A stretch of DNA of 23,401 nucleotides from Promethearchaeota archaeon. GTDB lineage: Archaea; Asgardarchaeota; Lokiarchaeia; Sigynarchaeales; SOKP01. The position numbers and the translations under genes are program-made. The notes beneath the pieces are model-generated. The model had not been told where the DNA came from. It searched no databases and worked only from the letters and a program-made list of their open reading frames with translations. Shown piece by piece: positions 15,433-23,401 of this stretch. Location of the stretch: NCBI GenBank assembly GCA_019058515.1, contig JAHPYY010000018.1, forward strand, positions 1 to 23,401. Direction: 5' to 3'. Position 1 is the stretch's first letter; every line of letters begins with the position of its first letter.

Positions 15433-16869
15433 ATGGAAGATGCTGGCATTGAAGTAGATGTGAAACCCCGTTCGAAATGGATTATGGCTAGTTATGGTTC
15501 AAGAGAACTTTTCGGACAATGGGTTAGCGCAGCGTTTGGATTTTCGGTGTTTTTCTTTTACGAAACTGTAATTGGATTGTCTTCATGGTTAGCTATGTGG
15601 GCTTTCGTAATCTATTCAATTTGGAACGCAATTAACGATCCGCTTACGGGTTGGTTAATGGAAAAGGTTAAGATGCCTTGGGAAAAAAAGGGTTTTAAGC
15701 GATTTCCTTGGATTGTAATCGGAGTTATTCCTTGGCTTATTTCATATATGATGATATATTTCGTTCCATCCAATTGGTACGGGACTCCAGCTTTAGTGGA
15801 ACAAAACCAGTGGCTTATATTTACATGGTATGTAGTAACTTTGTGTTTATACGATACTTTTTTGACATTATACGACACAAATGTCGTTTCCATGTATCCG
15901 ATTAAATTCAGAGGTATTAATGAAAGAAGAACCGCTCAAACATTTGGAACTCTCCTAGGGATTCTTGGATTGGTTCTTGCGGCAATAATTCCTCCCTTAT
16001 TTCTTGATAATAATGTACCACAAACATATCAAGTAGCATCTTTTGTGACTGTTGGAATTGGTATTTTTATCTTCCTTCTTATTCTACCAGGTGTTTACGA
16101 AGATAAACGCGTCAAACAACATTACGCAAAAAGGAAAGAAGCGGGGGAGGTAGAAGAGATCGAACCATTCCTCCGTTCAAGTGCAGAGATTGTTAAAGAT
16201 AGAACATTTATGATAAAAGTAATTCACTTTTTCGGATACCAAGTTGGTGGAGTCATGATCCAAACAAGTGGCTTTTATGTAACTACCTATATTTTAAATA
16301 TGCCCAATTCTGCTTTAACTTTTCTGTTGGGAGCTATGTTATTAGGTGCATTATTCTCGGTACCTGTTTGGAATTTATTGTCACAAAGGGTTAACGACAA
16401 CAAGAAAATTGGAGTAATTGCATGTGGTCTGTTAGGTGTTGCGTTTATTCCTTTGATTTTCTTAAATGATTTAATCGGATGGATCGTCGGCTTGATTTTC
16501 TTTGGAGTAGCAATCGGTGCTAATTGGTTCATTGATCCTCCTATGATGGGAGATGTATTAGATGATATCGCTGCACGCACTGGAAAGCTCCAACAGGCGA
16601 AGTATTATGGATTTCAAGCATTCTTCATCAAATTTGGGCAAACATTTATCGCAGTCACTATTGCTCTATCGCATATTTTCACGGGATTTGAAGAAGGTTC
16701 CCCCACCCAAACTCCTCTCGCCTTGTTTGGCATACGGATACATGTGGCTATTGTACCCGCAATATTGATGTTCGTGACTATGCTTCTATTTTGGAAGTAC
16801 TACAACCTCACTCCTGATAGAATTGCTAAGAATAGGGAAAAACTCAAGGAACTAGGATTCGGACAATAG
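15433..16869 (+). CDS. GPH-family (MelB-like) sugar/cation symporter
   Basis: A 478-residue membrane protein with about twelve hydrophobic helices in the major facilitator fold. Near residues 60-75 it has the N-D-P-L-T-G-W sequence, matching the family's NDPxxG motif where the Asp binds the coupling cation, followed by FKRFPWI, and a central cytoplasmic loop (about 225-255) with KRVKQHYAKRKEAGE. A second-half loop SQRVNDNKK and the WFIDPPMMGDVLDD helix also fit glycoside-pentoside-hexuronide symporters. It would import a sugar or sugar derivative with Na+ or H+; the ligand is unknown. ATG 15433 has AGGGAT a few bases upstream. It converges on a gene cluster containing an FGGY kinase. Confidence 0.9.
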   Translation: MEDAGIEVDVKPRSKWIMASYGSRELFGQWVSAAFGFSVFFFYETVIGLSSWLAMWAFVIYSIWNAINDPLTGWLMEKVKMPWEKKGFKRFPWIVIGVIPWLISYMMIYFVPSNWYGTPALVEQNQWLIFTWYVVTLCLYDTFLTLYDTNVVSMYPIKFRGINERRTAQTFGTLLGILGLVLAAIIPPLFLDNNVPQTYQVASFVTVGIGIFIFLLILPGVYEDKRVKQHYAKRKEAGEVEEIEPFLRSSAEIVKDRTFMIKVIHFFGYQVGGVMIQTSGFYVTTYILNMPNSALTFLLGAMLLGALFSVPVWNLLSQRVNDNKKIGVIACGLLGVAFIPLIFLNDLIGWIVGLIFFGVAIGANWFIDPPMMGDVLDDIAARTGKLQQAKYYGFQAFFIKFGQTFIAVTIALSHIFTGFEEGSPTQTPLALFGIRIHVAIVPAILMFVTMLLFWKYYNLTPDRIAKNREKLKELGFGQ

Positions 16870-16886
16870 TTTAGTAATTTAACCAT

Positions 16887-16935
16887 TTTCCTTTTTATTT
16901 TTTATAAACTAGTTAGTAATCAGAGTAAAAAAAAA
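16887..16935. terminator. Bidirectional U-tract between convergent genes
   Basis: On the plus strand, T-rich sequence (TTTTCCTTTTTATTTTTTATAA from 16887) follows the symporter stop by 17 bases. On the minus strand, nine U (16927-16935) follow the aminotransferase stop by 8 bases. Each tract serves one of the two converging transcripts. Confidence 0.45.
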
Positions 16936-16943
16936 GATGTAAG

Positions 16944-18353
16944 TTATTCAACCATTTTACAAATTTGTTCTATTTTTTGTATAGTATTATCGACTATCTC
17001 GTCAGTATGTTGAATACATGTATAGAATCGGCTACCTGCCACCGAGATTATTTCTTGATCGACTAACGCAGCTCCCATGTGCTCCATAAATTCTTTCCGT
17101 TCCTTGATCTGAGGCGCTTGCTTAGGATCGGTGATATCTATACCAAATACGCATGATGTGTGGAAGTGTACGGCTCCCCCGTAGTTGTAGGAAAACCAGG
17201 GCAATTCATGTTGCTGAAAAACTTCGTTAAATCCTTTACTTAGGCGTATAGCAGCTTTAGTAGCGATCTCCGTAGCATTTGTTTCTTCGACGAACTTTAT
17301 AGCCCAATACGCTGCAGCACAGGTAAGAGGATTTGCTGCCAATGTACCTCCACAATACGCCCGCTTTGCCCCACCACCAACTCCTGCTGCCACCGTTGCC
17401 ATTATCTCCTCTTTTCCACCTATAGTTGCTGCTGAAGGATACCCATGTCCAACGATTTTTCCAAAAACCGATAGATCGGGTTCATATCCGAAATATCGTT
17501 GACCTCCACCCATTTCTAACCTAAATGCTGCCACTACCTCGTCTGAAATGAGAAGAGCTCCGTTTTGGTGGCATAATTCTTCTACTTCTTTGTTGAAACC
17601 AGGTTTTACTGGTATAGCTCCAGACTCACCGCCCATGGGCTCAACGATAACCGCCGCTACTTTCCTCTTCTCTTTAAACATTTGCCTTAACGCGTCAATG
17701 TCGTTGGGCGGAATCGAATCGATGTACTTGAAAATTTCACGTGGGATCCCATGTGACTCCATCCGCTTAGTCCCTGGTATGTGCAAATCGTATACAAGTT
17801 GATCTGACCATCCGTGATAACTTCCTCCCACCTTAATTACATGTTTATTTCCAGTATAAACCCTAGCAATTCTTATTGCTAACATATCTGCTTCAGTTCC
17901 ACTTTGTAGCCATCGTACCTTTTCACAGGAAGGAAAATGTTTTTGCAACTGTTCCGCTGCCAAATACTCGTATTCACTGGTAATTCCAGTACACGATCCA
18001 TAGTTTTGAATTACCTCTAAGATTTTTTCCGTCAATGACTTGTAATTATGACCTAAAAGTATAGGTCCACCACACATTAGATAATCAGTTAGAACTACAT
18101 TGTCTACTGTTTCCATATAGCAATCGTATACTTTTTTACTCGTCAAAGGAAACGGAAAATTAAAGGCGAGGTTATGTTCAACTCCACCTGGGATGATTTT
18201 TCTGGCTCGTTCGTACGCTTCTTTCGATTTAGAGTGATTTTTTTCGTATCGCTCGATAATACCGCGCAATTCCTCTGGTTTAAATTCTTTCATGGGGGAA
18301 TCTACGATATTTTTAATCTTAGCGACTTTTTCTTCATAATCCAATTTTATCAC
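16944..18353 (-). CDS. Class III (glutamate-1-semialdehyde aminomutase-like) aminotransferase
   Basis: A 469-residue PLP enzyme of fold type I. Visible elements are PGGVEHN near 55-61, S151-G-T-E-A, GGSYHGWSD (176-184), VEPMGGESG (237-245), the ISDEVVAAFR strand with D271 that contacts the PLP nitrogen, F-G-K299-I-V-G-H-G-Y-P with the Schiff-base lysine, and YCGGTLAANPLTCAA (333-347). The closest pattern is GSAM/HemL, but class III includes many omega-transaminases and aminomutases, and no other tetrapyrrole gene is here. An N-terminal extension of about 45 residues precedes the core. It lies 63 bases downstream of the FGGY kinase on the same strand, with an A/T-rich gap. The context suggests catabolism of an imported compound rather than haem synthesis. 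Confidence 0.9.
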   Translation of the reverse strand: MIKLDYEEKVAKIKNIVDSPMKEFKPEELRGIIERYEKNHSKSKEAYERARKIIPGGVEHNLAFNFPFPLTSKKVYDCYMETVDNVVLTDYLMCGGPILLGHNYKSLTEKILEVIQNYGSCTGITSEYEYLAAEQLQKHFPSCEKVRWLQSGTEADMLAIRIARVYTGNKHVIKVGGSYHGWSDQLVYDLHIPGTKRMESHGIPREIFKYIDSIPPNDIDALRQMFKEKRKVAAVIVEPMGGESGAIPVKPGFNKEVEELCHQNGALLISDEVVAAFRLEMGGGQRYFGYEPDLSVFGKIVGHGYPSAATIGGKEEIMATVAAGVGGGAKRAYCGGTLAANPLTCAAAYWAIKFVEETNATEIATKAAIRLSKGFNEVFQQHELPWFSYNYGGAVHFHTSCVFGIDITDPKQAPQIKERKEFMEHMGAALVDQEIISVAGSRFYTCIQHTDEIVDNTIQKIEQICKMVE

Positions 18354-18416
18354 TTGATAAATTTGTAATGTTAAAAAAAGAAAATGTTTTAAAATTAATT
18401 TATTTATTGGAACGAG

Positions 18417-20039
18417 TTAATCGTTTAGTACTTTACAAATCTTTTGAGTAGATTTATATATGTTAACATACTGGGAAAATAGCTTGTTGTATAAAGCGCG
18501 ATTATCTGGATTCGGTAGAAATTCTCTATCTATTTTAGTATGCTTTCCAATGTGTTCCCATTCGATATAGCCCAAACCCACGGCTGCCATAAAAGCAGCA
18601 CCCCTTGCATTAGCTTGAATTGGGTCCTTAACTCTTTTAATTTTCCGGTTTAGTACATCAGCAAAAATTTGACACCAAACATCGCTTCGAGCACCTCCTC
18701 CAATGATACTTAATTCTGGTATAATGGGAGCGGCTTTTGGTAAAGAAGGATTTTCTTTTCTGACTGCTTTTTCAATAAATTTCTCGACAAATATGAATAG
18801 CCAATTAACATTATATGCTACCCCTTCAAAAATAGCCCGAATGATGTGCTTCCTCGACATTTCTAAAGAAAGATTGAATAACCCTCCCCGAATACTATGG
18901 TCATCTACAGGTGATCTTTCTCCTATTAACCAAGGAGCGAAAATTAAATTATTTGAACCCGCAGGAGTGTTTTCTACGATTTTATCAAATATTTTATATA
19001 CATCTGGAACTGCTTCTTCCATTAATAATTCATCCTTATGGTAAAGTATATTATCCCGTAAAAATGTTAAAGAACCACCAGCAATTTCTTGTTCGTTTAC
19101 AAGCATGTATTTACCAGGGAAAGCTGCAGGTATACTTGCCATATTATGAAATATGTCGGTCTTTTTGAAGGGTACATGACAAAGTAGCCAATCGCTAGTA
19201 CCAATACATATGTGAGCTTCGTAATCTTTTACCGCTCCAGAACCGATCGTGGCTCCGTACAAATCAGGAGCACCCATAACAACTTGAGTTTCTTTATTAA
19301 GTCCTAATTCATCAGCGACTTCCTTTTTTAAACTTCCTAAGACTTGAGTAGACCAACGTAAGTCAGTTGGAAATTTTGACTTATCAAGCTTTAGCATTTT
19401 AATAAGCTTATTAGAATACGTGATATTATTGATATCTCTTATATCTGTGAGCCAGTGCATATGAATTGAAGCGTAAGAAGCAGCAAACTTGCCCGTTAGT
19501 TTAAAATTAACATAATCTTGCGGTTCTAAAAACATGTAAGTCTTATTGTAAATGTCTGGTTCATTGTGTTTGAGCCAAAGTATATGAGCTATAGGATCCT
19601 TACCTGATAAACTTGGTCCTCCTCCAGTTCGTTTTATCCACGCCAACATTTTTCTAAGAGAATAACCAGATACTTGAAATATGGACTTGTGAATTTTTTC
19701 CATGTACTTAGCCCCTCTTGTATCCATCCAAATAATAGAGTTCATTAAGTGATCTCCGTTTTTATCTAGAGCTACTGTTCCACTCCATTGGCTTGTGTTG
19801 CAAACTCCAACTATATCGTCGACAGGAACACAATTAGTGTCAATAACTTTCTTTGCGGCTGTTTTAATTGCGTTCCACCAATCTTGTGGGTCCTGTTCCG
19901 CACCTCCTCCCTTAAACACATGAATTGGCACCTCCTCGAACGCCCATTCCATTACATCTCCATGCGTTGAGATAATAGCTACCTTTCCTCCTGAAGTACC
20001 GTGATCTATTGAAAGTATATATTTCTTTTGAACTAACAT
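18417..20039 (-). CDS. FGGY-family carbohydrate kinase (xylulokinase-like)
   Basis: A 540-residue kinase with the two actin-like domains of FGGY kinases. The first phosphate loop is D12-H-G-T-S-G-G-K (12-19), then A47-E48-Q-D-P-Q-D-W-W (47-55). G256-A-P-D259-L-Y-G-A-T-I-G-S-G-A holds the likely catalytic Asp, and IIGGGARSDVWCQIFADVL, then ANARGAAFMAAVGLG, form the adenosine site. It phosphorylates a sugar or polyol with ATP; xylulose or a related ketose is the family's common substrate, but the specificity is not fixed. A TATA-like CTAATATAAA (minus, about 20073-20082) precedes it. The downstream aminotransferase and the facing symporter may belong to the same pathway. Confidence 0.9.
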   Translation of the reverse strand: MLVQKKYILSIDHGTSGGKVAIISTHGDVMEWAFEEVPIHVFKGGGAEQDPQDWWNAIKTAAKKVIDTNCVPVDDIVGVCNTSQWSGTVALDKNGDHLMNSIIWMDTRGAKYMEKIHKSIFQVSGYSLRKMLAWIKRTGGGPSLSGKDPIAHILWLKHNEPDIYNKTYMFLEPQDYVNFKLTGKFAASYASIHMHWLTDIRDINNITYSNKLIKMLKLDKSKFPTDLRWSTQVLGSLKKEVADELGLNKETQVVMGAPDLYGATIGSGAVKDYEAHICIGTSDWLLCHVPFKKTDIFHNMASIPAAFPGKYMLVNEQEIAGGSLTFLRDNILYHKDELLMEEAVPDVYKIFDKIVENTPAGSNNLIFAPWLIGERSPVDDHSIRGGLFNLSLEMSRKHIIRAIFEGVAYNVNWLFIFVEKFIEKAVRKENPSLPKAAPIIPELSIIGGGARSDVWCQIFADVLNRKIKRVKDPIQANARGAAFMAAVGLGYIEWEHIGKHTKIDREFLPNPDNRALYNKLFSQYVNIYKSTQKICKVLND

Positions 20040-20212
20040 AAATGATAATATTGCTAAAAGTGCAAATAAAGGTTTATATTAGTGATTTACGTATCATAAT
20101 TTACTCTATAATGTGAAGCCATATCTGAAAAATAATGCAAAAAAAATAAAAAAGAATAGAAATGGGTTTATCAGACGAAAAAAGAATAGTTATTAATTTT
20201 AAAGAGTTATAG

Positions 20213-20220
20213 AAAAAAAA
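20213..20220 (-). terminator. U-rich end of the acyl-CoA synthetase gene
   Basis: Eight A on the plus strand, read as U in the transcript, lie 12 bases past the synthetase stop, with a further A-rich run at about 20138-20150. This suggests that the synthetase transcript ends before the FGGY kinase. Confidence 0.4.
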
Positions 20221-20231
20221 GAGTAAGTTGG

Positions 20232-22097
20232 TTAACCTTTAATACCTTTACCTTTTTCTAATTTATCTAGGTCTTTTTCTTGTAGCTCTCGTCGTTGTAC
20301 CTTTCCCGTCATACTAACAGGGAGTTTCCTGACAAATTCAATGTAGCTTGGTGATTTCCATTTCGCCATGTTTTCCAAGCACCAGCTTTTTAAGGCATCG
20401 CTAGTTATATCTTTATCGGCTTTGAAACCTTTCTTCAATGTGACCCATGCTTTAACGGCTTCGCCGTAATGTTCATCAGGTAAACCTGCAACTGCCACTT
20501 CGTCAATCATTTCGTGGTGAGCCATTAATTCTTCGACTTCTTTTGGAAAAACCGAATGCCCAGAGACTTTAATCAAGCTCTTCTTACGATCTCTAATCTC
20601 ACAGAAGCCATGTTCATCCATAAAGCCAATATCTCCAGTTAAAAGCCATCTCTTCCCACCCCAATATTTAAGATTGTCTTCTTGCTCTTTTTGATTCCCT
20701 AAATATCCCAGCATAATATGTGGTCCTGCAACGCAAATTTCTCCGGTGTTTTCAACTCCAAAACCACCCCTTTCTTTTGTACCGTCACAAATTGGACCAG
20801 TTTCAAAGTTATCGGCTGGGAATATTGCCCAATCTACGCTAGGAATCGGTAATCCAAGCTTTCCCACCTTATTAGGACCCCAGAATGGAGCAATACTAGT
20901 TACTGGAGAGGTTTCTGTTAACCCATAACCTACGCGGATAGGACAGAAGATTTCTTCGAACTCTTGGCGAATTTGATCGTGTAATGGTCCGGCACCTTGA
21001 GTTGCGTATTTCATTTTTTTCCAAAAGTCGTATTTTTCCTTGTATTTGTCGATTCCCATTTCGTGAACGAAGTCTGTCAATCTTTTAAACAACATCTCTA
21101 CTCCTGTATAAATTATTCCCTCAGGAGCGTCAAGTTTGTTTATAGTTTCACATAAATCTTCGTCAGTTGGTGGTTTAGGAAAGAGAAGCATGACCATCCC
21201 TAACATTAACGCTCCATTCATTACACATGTCATCCCAAAACTATGGAAGAACGGAATGCTTCCTATTGTTATCATACCAGGCGTTAAATTTACCCAATCT
21301 TGCATCATATATTGGTTGGCGCATAAATTTGCGTGACTTAACATCGCCACTTTTGGTAACCCTGTTGTTCCTCCTGTCATTAAATAAACCGCAGGATCGG
21401 TCCAAGGATCTATGTCAACCGTGATTTCTTGTGGTTCTGTTCGATCGATCGCTTCTTTCATCCAATAAACTTTGTAATCCTCTGTTTCAGCTGGGATTTT
21501 GTCTTTTGCGTTTGGAATCCCTAATTGTTCGATTATTTGAGCGTCCGCCGTCAAAAAATCAACAAAATTCGTAGGAATTACGAATTTTACATCGGTTTTT
21601 GGGAGAATTGTATTTGGGCCCGCAATGTAAAGCATATCCATCATAACAAATACTTTTGCTTTTGTCATGGTTAGTGAATGCAACAATTCCATTGGACGAT
21701 AGGTTGGATTAATCCCTTGCGCGATTGCTCCAATATATTGACATCCCATATACGCTACGACAAAATTAATGGAATTTGGCAAATCTATGCTAACTACATC
21801 ACCTTTTTGAATCCCTAACTCTTCGCGAAGGAAGGTGCCAAATCTCTTAGCATATTTGACCAAAGTTTTTAGTTTTACACGCTCCATGTAAGGTCCATAT
21901 ACAAATATACAAATATCTTTCTCCCAAAGATCATAGCGATCAGCAGCGTCCATGAACGCATCGTAAAGTGCAGTTATTTTGACTCCTTCAACATCTTTTA
22001 ATTGTTTTGGTACACCTTCAGGCCAGTAGCCTTCTGTGAACCATACTTTCGACTCATCTACTATAAATTCAGGATCAGTTAAACTTTTATTTGACAT
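20232..22097 (-). CDS. Acyl-CoA synthetase (AMP-forming)
   Basis: A 621-residue ANL-superfamily adenylating enzyme. The P-loop is M240-T-G-G-T-T-G-L-P-K (240-249), the aromatic motif FFHSFGM is at 283-289, Y391-G-L-T-E-T is the A5 motif, T487-G-D489 binds ribose, R502-D-R504 is the hinge, and K599 in SMTGKVQR is the catalytic lysine of the C-terminal domain. All adenylation and thioester motifs are present. It activates a carboxylic acid, probably a medium or long chain fatty acid, to its CoA ester with ATP. The length is slightly above the usual 550 because of an N-terminal segment and an insert at 430-450. It diverges from the Taw2-like gene and is probably monocistronic. Confidence 0.92.
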   Translation of the reverse strand: MSNKSLTDPEFIVDESKVWFTEGYWPEGVPKQLKDVEGVKITALYDAFMDAADRYDLWEKDICIFVYGPYMERVKLKTLVKYAKRFGTFLREELGIQKGDVVSIDLPNSINFVVAYMGCQYIGAIAQGINPTYRPMELLHSLTMTKAKVFVMMDMLYIAGPNTILPKTDVKFVIPTNFVDFLTADAQIIEQLGIPNAKDKIPAETEDYKVYWMKEAIDRTEPQEITVDIDPWTDPAVYLMTGGTTGLPKVAMLSHANLCANQYMMQDWVNLTPGMITIGSIPFFHSFGMTCVMNGALMLGMVMLLFPKPPTDEDLCETINKLDAPEGIIYTGVEMLFKRLTDFVHEMGIDKYKEKYDFWKKMKYATQGAGPLHDQIRQEFEEIFCPIRVGYGLTETSPVTSIAPFWGPNKVGKLGLPIPSVDWAIFPADNFETGPICDGTKERGGFGVENTGEICVAGPHIMLGYLGNQKEQEDNLKYWGGKRWLLTGDIGFMDEHGFCEIRDRKKSLIKVSGHSVFPKEVEELMAHHEMIDEVAVAGLPDEHYGEAVKAWVTLKKGFKADKDITSDALKSWCLENMAKWKSPSYIEFVRKLPVSMTGKVQRRELQEKDLDKLEKGKGIKG

Positions 22098-22155
22098 TTC
22101 TCTTAAGATTTAATATTTTTTGATTAATTAAAGTATATCTTTGTTTCATGAAAGA

Positions 22156-22164
22156 TTATATAAG
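22156..22164 (+). promoter_or_regulatory. TATA box of the Taw2-like gene
   Basis: TTATATAAG, preceded by a purine-rich AAAGA that could be a BRE, is centred about 31 bases before the ATG at 22191. That spacing predicts a leaderless or very short-leader message, and no Shine-Dalgarno is present. Confidence 0.5.
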
Positions 22165-22190
22165 AATTTGTTCATGGTATTAGAACAGAG

Positions 22191-23045
22191 ATGGGTTTTA
22201 AAAACCAATTAAAAGAAAGATTAAAAGAAAACCTCACCGAGGAGGAATTGTCGTTATTACCAAGGGGATTTCAGACGATTGGAGATGTGATGATTCTTAA
22301 GTTAAAAAATGATCTATTAAATCGAAAAGAGTTAATTGCTGATACATGCTTAAAAATGTTTCCCAAAATCAGATCAGTTTACATAAACCTCGGTAAAATT
22401 TCAGGCAAATTTAGGCAACCAGAGGATATAAGACATCTTGCTGGCATAGAGAATCCAATTACTATACATAAGGAACACGGGATCCTCTATAAATTTGATT
22501 TCACAAAAATTATGTTTAGTAAGGGGAATTTAAACGAGAGAAAATACTTATCCTCACTAGTGAAACCCAACGAAATCGTTGTAGATATGTTTGCGGGTAT
22601 AGGATATTTCTCACTGCCTATAGCTAAATATTCAAAAGCGAAGAAAATATATAGCATAGAGTTAAATCCCCTATCTTGCCAATTTTTAGTCGAAAACATA
22701 AAAATTAATAAACTTGAGCAAAAGATAATCCCATTACTGGGTGATTGCAGAGAAAGGGTTTTAGAGCTTAGTGTCAAGGGAGTTCAAGCAGATAGAATCG
22801 TCATGGGAATATTTCCTGCTCCTAAAGAGTACATAAAAAACGCTTTATCGCTAGTAAACAGAGAAAAGGGAACAATATTCCATTACGAAGGTGTTCAAGA
22901 CAAGGGGCAACATCATCAATTATACCATGAATTTGAAGAGATCGCTAAAAAGAATAAATATACTACACGCTTATTGTCTTATCGTAATGTGAAAAGTGTA
23001 AGTCCAAATTTATTTCATTATGTATTGGATATTGTAGTGAATTAG
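22191..23045 (+). CDS. taw2: Trm5/TYW2-family tRNA-Phe wybutosine enzyme, probably Taw2
   Basis: A 284-residue class I SAM-dependent enzyme. An N-terminal D1/D2-like region (about 1-115), with RGFQTIGDV and the SKGNLNERK basic loop, precedes the Rossmann domain: VVDMFAGIGYFSLP (130-143) binds SAM, SIELNP (155-160) ends strand 2 and GDCRE (184-188) follows. Taw2/TYW2 have an MGxxP motif where Trm5 has an N(L/P)P motif; here M205-G-I-F-P209 favours Taw2, which transfers the 3-amino-3-carboxypropyl group of SAM during wybutosine synthesis at tRNA-Phe position 37. The length (284) also fits Taw2 better than the longer Trm5. The family is very secure, the subfamily less so. Confidence 0.85.
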   Translation: MGFKNQLKERLKENLTEEELSLLPRGFQTIGDVMILKLKNDLLNRKELIADTCLKMFPKIRSVYINLGKISGKFRQPEDIRHLAGIENPITIHKEHGILYKFDFTKIMFSKGNLNERKYLSSLVKPNEIVVDMFAGIGYFSLPIAKYSKAKKIYSIELNPLSCQFLVENIKINKLEQKIIPLLGDCRERVLELSVKGVQADRIVMGIFPAPKEYIKNALSLVNREKGTIFHYEGVQDKGQHHQLYHEFEEIAKKNKYTTRLLSYRNVKSVSPNLFHYVLDIVVN

Positions 23046-23177
23046 CTAAGAATAAAAATATTAGCAGTGTGTAATATATTTATTAGAATCAAAGTTAAAT
23101 TAACATTATAAAGAATCGAAAAATTTCTGATTCTATATGATCTATCTATAATTACTCGTATTGGTGTGTAATATCAT

Positions 23178-23381
23178 ATGTCGTTGAGAGGTGCTATTGG
23201 ATTTGATTATAGCCATAATAATAAGCTAACACTAGAGGGTTCTGGATACACAGATTTTACCCAATTTCTATTTTCTTCAAATTTTCAGTTAGGAAAAATA
23301 CAAGCAGGGTTTGATTCTCTTGACAAGCTCAAGAAATATAATTTAATAATGGTATCCTCTCCAATAAATTATATTTCTTGA
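23178..23381 (+). CDS. N-terminus of an IFT52/GldG-like domain protein, cut by the fold-back
   Basis: About 59 genuine residues. IGFDYSHNNKL, then YTDFTQFLFSSNFQLGKI and LDKLKKYNLIMVSSP, follow the opening of the IFT52/GldG/DUF4350-like domain (GFDxSHN, FxxxL, a beta strand, then KYD-type strand ending in a Pro). Members are accessory subunits of ABC or gliding systems, or intraflagellar-transport components in eukaryotes. After about 23364 the sequence is the reverse complement of 23309-23345, so the last residues and the stop at 23381 do not belong to the gene. The true protein would be longer. The start has no Shine-Dalgarno. Confidence 0.4.
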   Translation: MSLRGAIGFDYSHNNKLTLEGSGYTDFTQFLFSSNFQLGKIQAGFDSLDKLKKYNLIMVSSPINYIS

Positions 23382-23401
23382 GCTTGTCAAGAGAATCAAA
23401 C
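23309..23401. repeat. Perfect 37-bp inverted repeat at the sequence end
   Basis: Positions 23309-23345 are exactly the reverse complement of 23365-23401, with a 19-base spacer (23346-23364). The right arm ends at the last base of the window and copies coding sequence of the gene before it. This is the pattern expected of a fold-back chimera from amplification or of an assembler that turned round at a contig end; a real hairpin is less likely. Confidence 0.85.

Noticed and set aside
17548..17802. Plus-strand frame inside the aminotransferase gene
   Set aside because: It is antisense to conserved PLP-enzyme motifs, so it is an overlap by chance.
16944..18353. Annotation as hemL for haem synthesis
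   Set aside because: Class III motifs are general, no other tetrapyrrole gene is near and the neighbours are sugar genes, so a specific symbol is not supported.
1..23401. tRNA genes, CRISPR arrays, insertion sequences
   Set aside because: No T-loop (GTTCRA) in a cloverleaf context, no spaced direct repeats and no transposase frame could be found by reading the sequence; a tRNAscan or repeat search was not possible here.

Overview
The window is AT-rich (about one third G+C by eye) and reads as archaeal. It carries a wybutosine-type tRNA transferase of the archaeal Trm5/Taw2 family, an HdrD-like iron-sulfur protein, a TFS-like zinc ribbon, TATA-like boxes about 30 bases before several starts, few strong Shine-Dalgarno sites and U-rich gene ends. 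A leucine-rich-repeat/TIR protein, a Ras-superfamily-like fold without nucleotide-binding motifs, a 7TM orphan and many small orphan proteins point to an Asgard archaeon, most likely of the Lokiarchaeia type. That placement is inference from gene content, not phylogeny. I see no tRNA or rRNA gene, CRISPR array, transposase or phage module.

Layout. Positions 1-2021 hold a minus-strand pair: a 559-residue LRR-TIR-coiled-coil protein followed by a 77-residue Sm/Hfq-like protein. Positions 2409-3641 hold a plus-strand three-gene operon in which a PlsC-like acyltransferase homologue, with the catalytic His apparently replaced by Asp, lies between two small charged helical proteins. It converges at a 10-bp hairpin on an orphan beta-rich gene (3668-4156). 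A 1155-residue soluble histidine kinase with about seven PAS domains follows (4572-8039). Next come a minus-strand pair, an ICMT/PEMT-like membrane methyltransferase and an EamA/DMT exporter (8073-9748), then a plus-strand pseudo-GTPase (9881-10486), a 65-residue TFS-like zinc ribbon, an HdrD-like protein, a 7TM orphan and a helix-hairpin-helix/zinc-ribbon protein.

Positions 13721-15220 carry two minus-strand genes: a sirtuin and a PIG-L/LmbE deacetylase whose frame is broken by one in-frame TGA at codon 40 although all its metal-site motifs remain. Positions 15433-22097 form a metabolic block: a GPH-type sugar/cation symporter (plus), then a class III aminotransferase, an FGGY sugar kinase and an acyl-CoA synthetase (all minus). 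These could serve uptake and catabolism of a carbohydrate or amino-sugar, but no substrate can be read from the sequence.

The right end carries a Taw2-like tRNA gene (22191-23045) and the start of a gene resembling the IFT52/GldG-like family. That gene is cut by a perfect 37-bp inverted repeat ending at the last base, most likely an assembly or amplification fold-back. The observations most worth following are the LRR-TIR/Sm-like pair, the pseudo-GTPase, the His-less acyltransferase operon, the TGA-interrupted PIG-L gene and the terminal fold-back.
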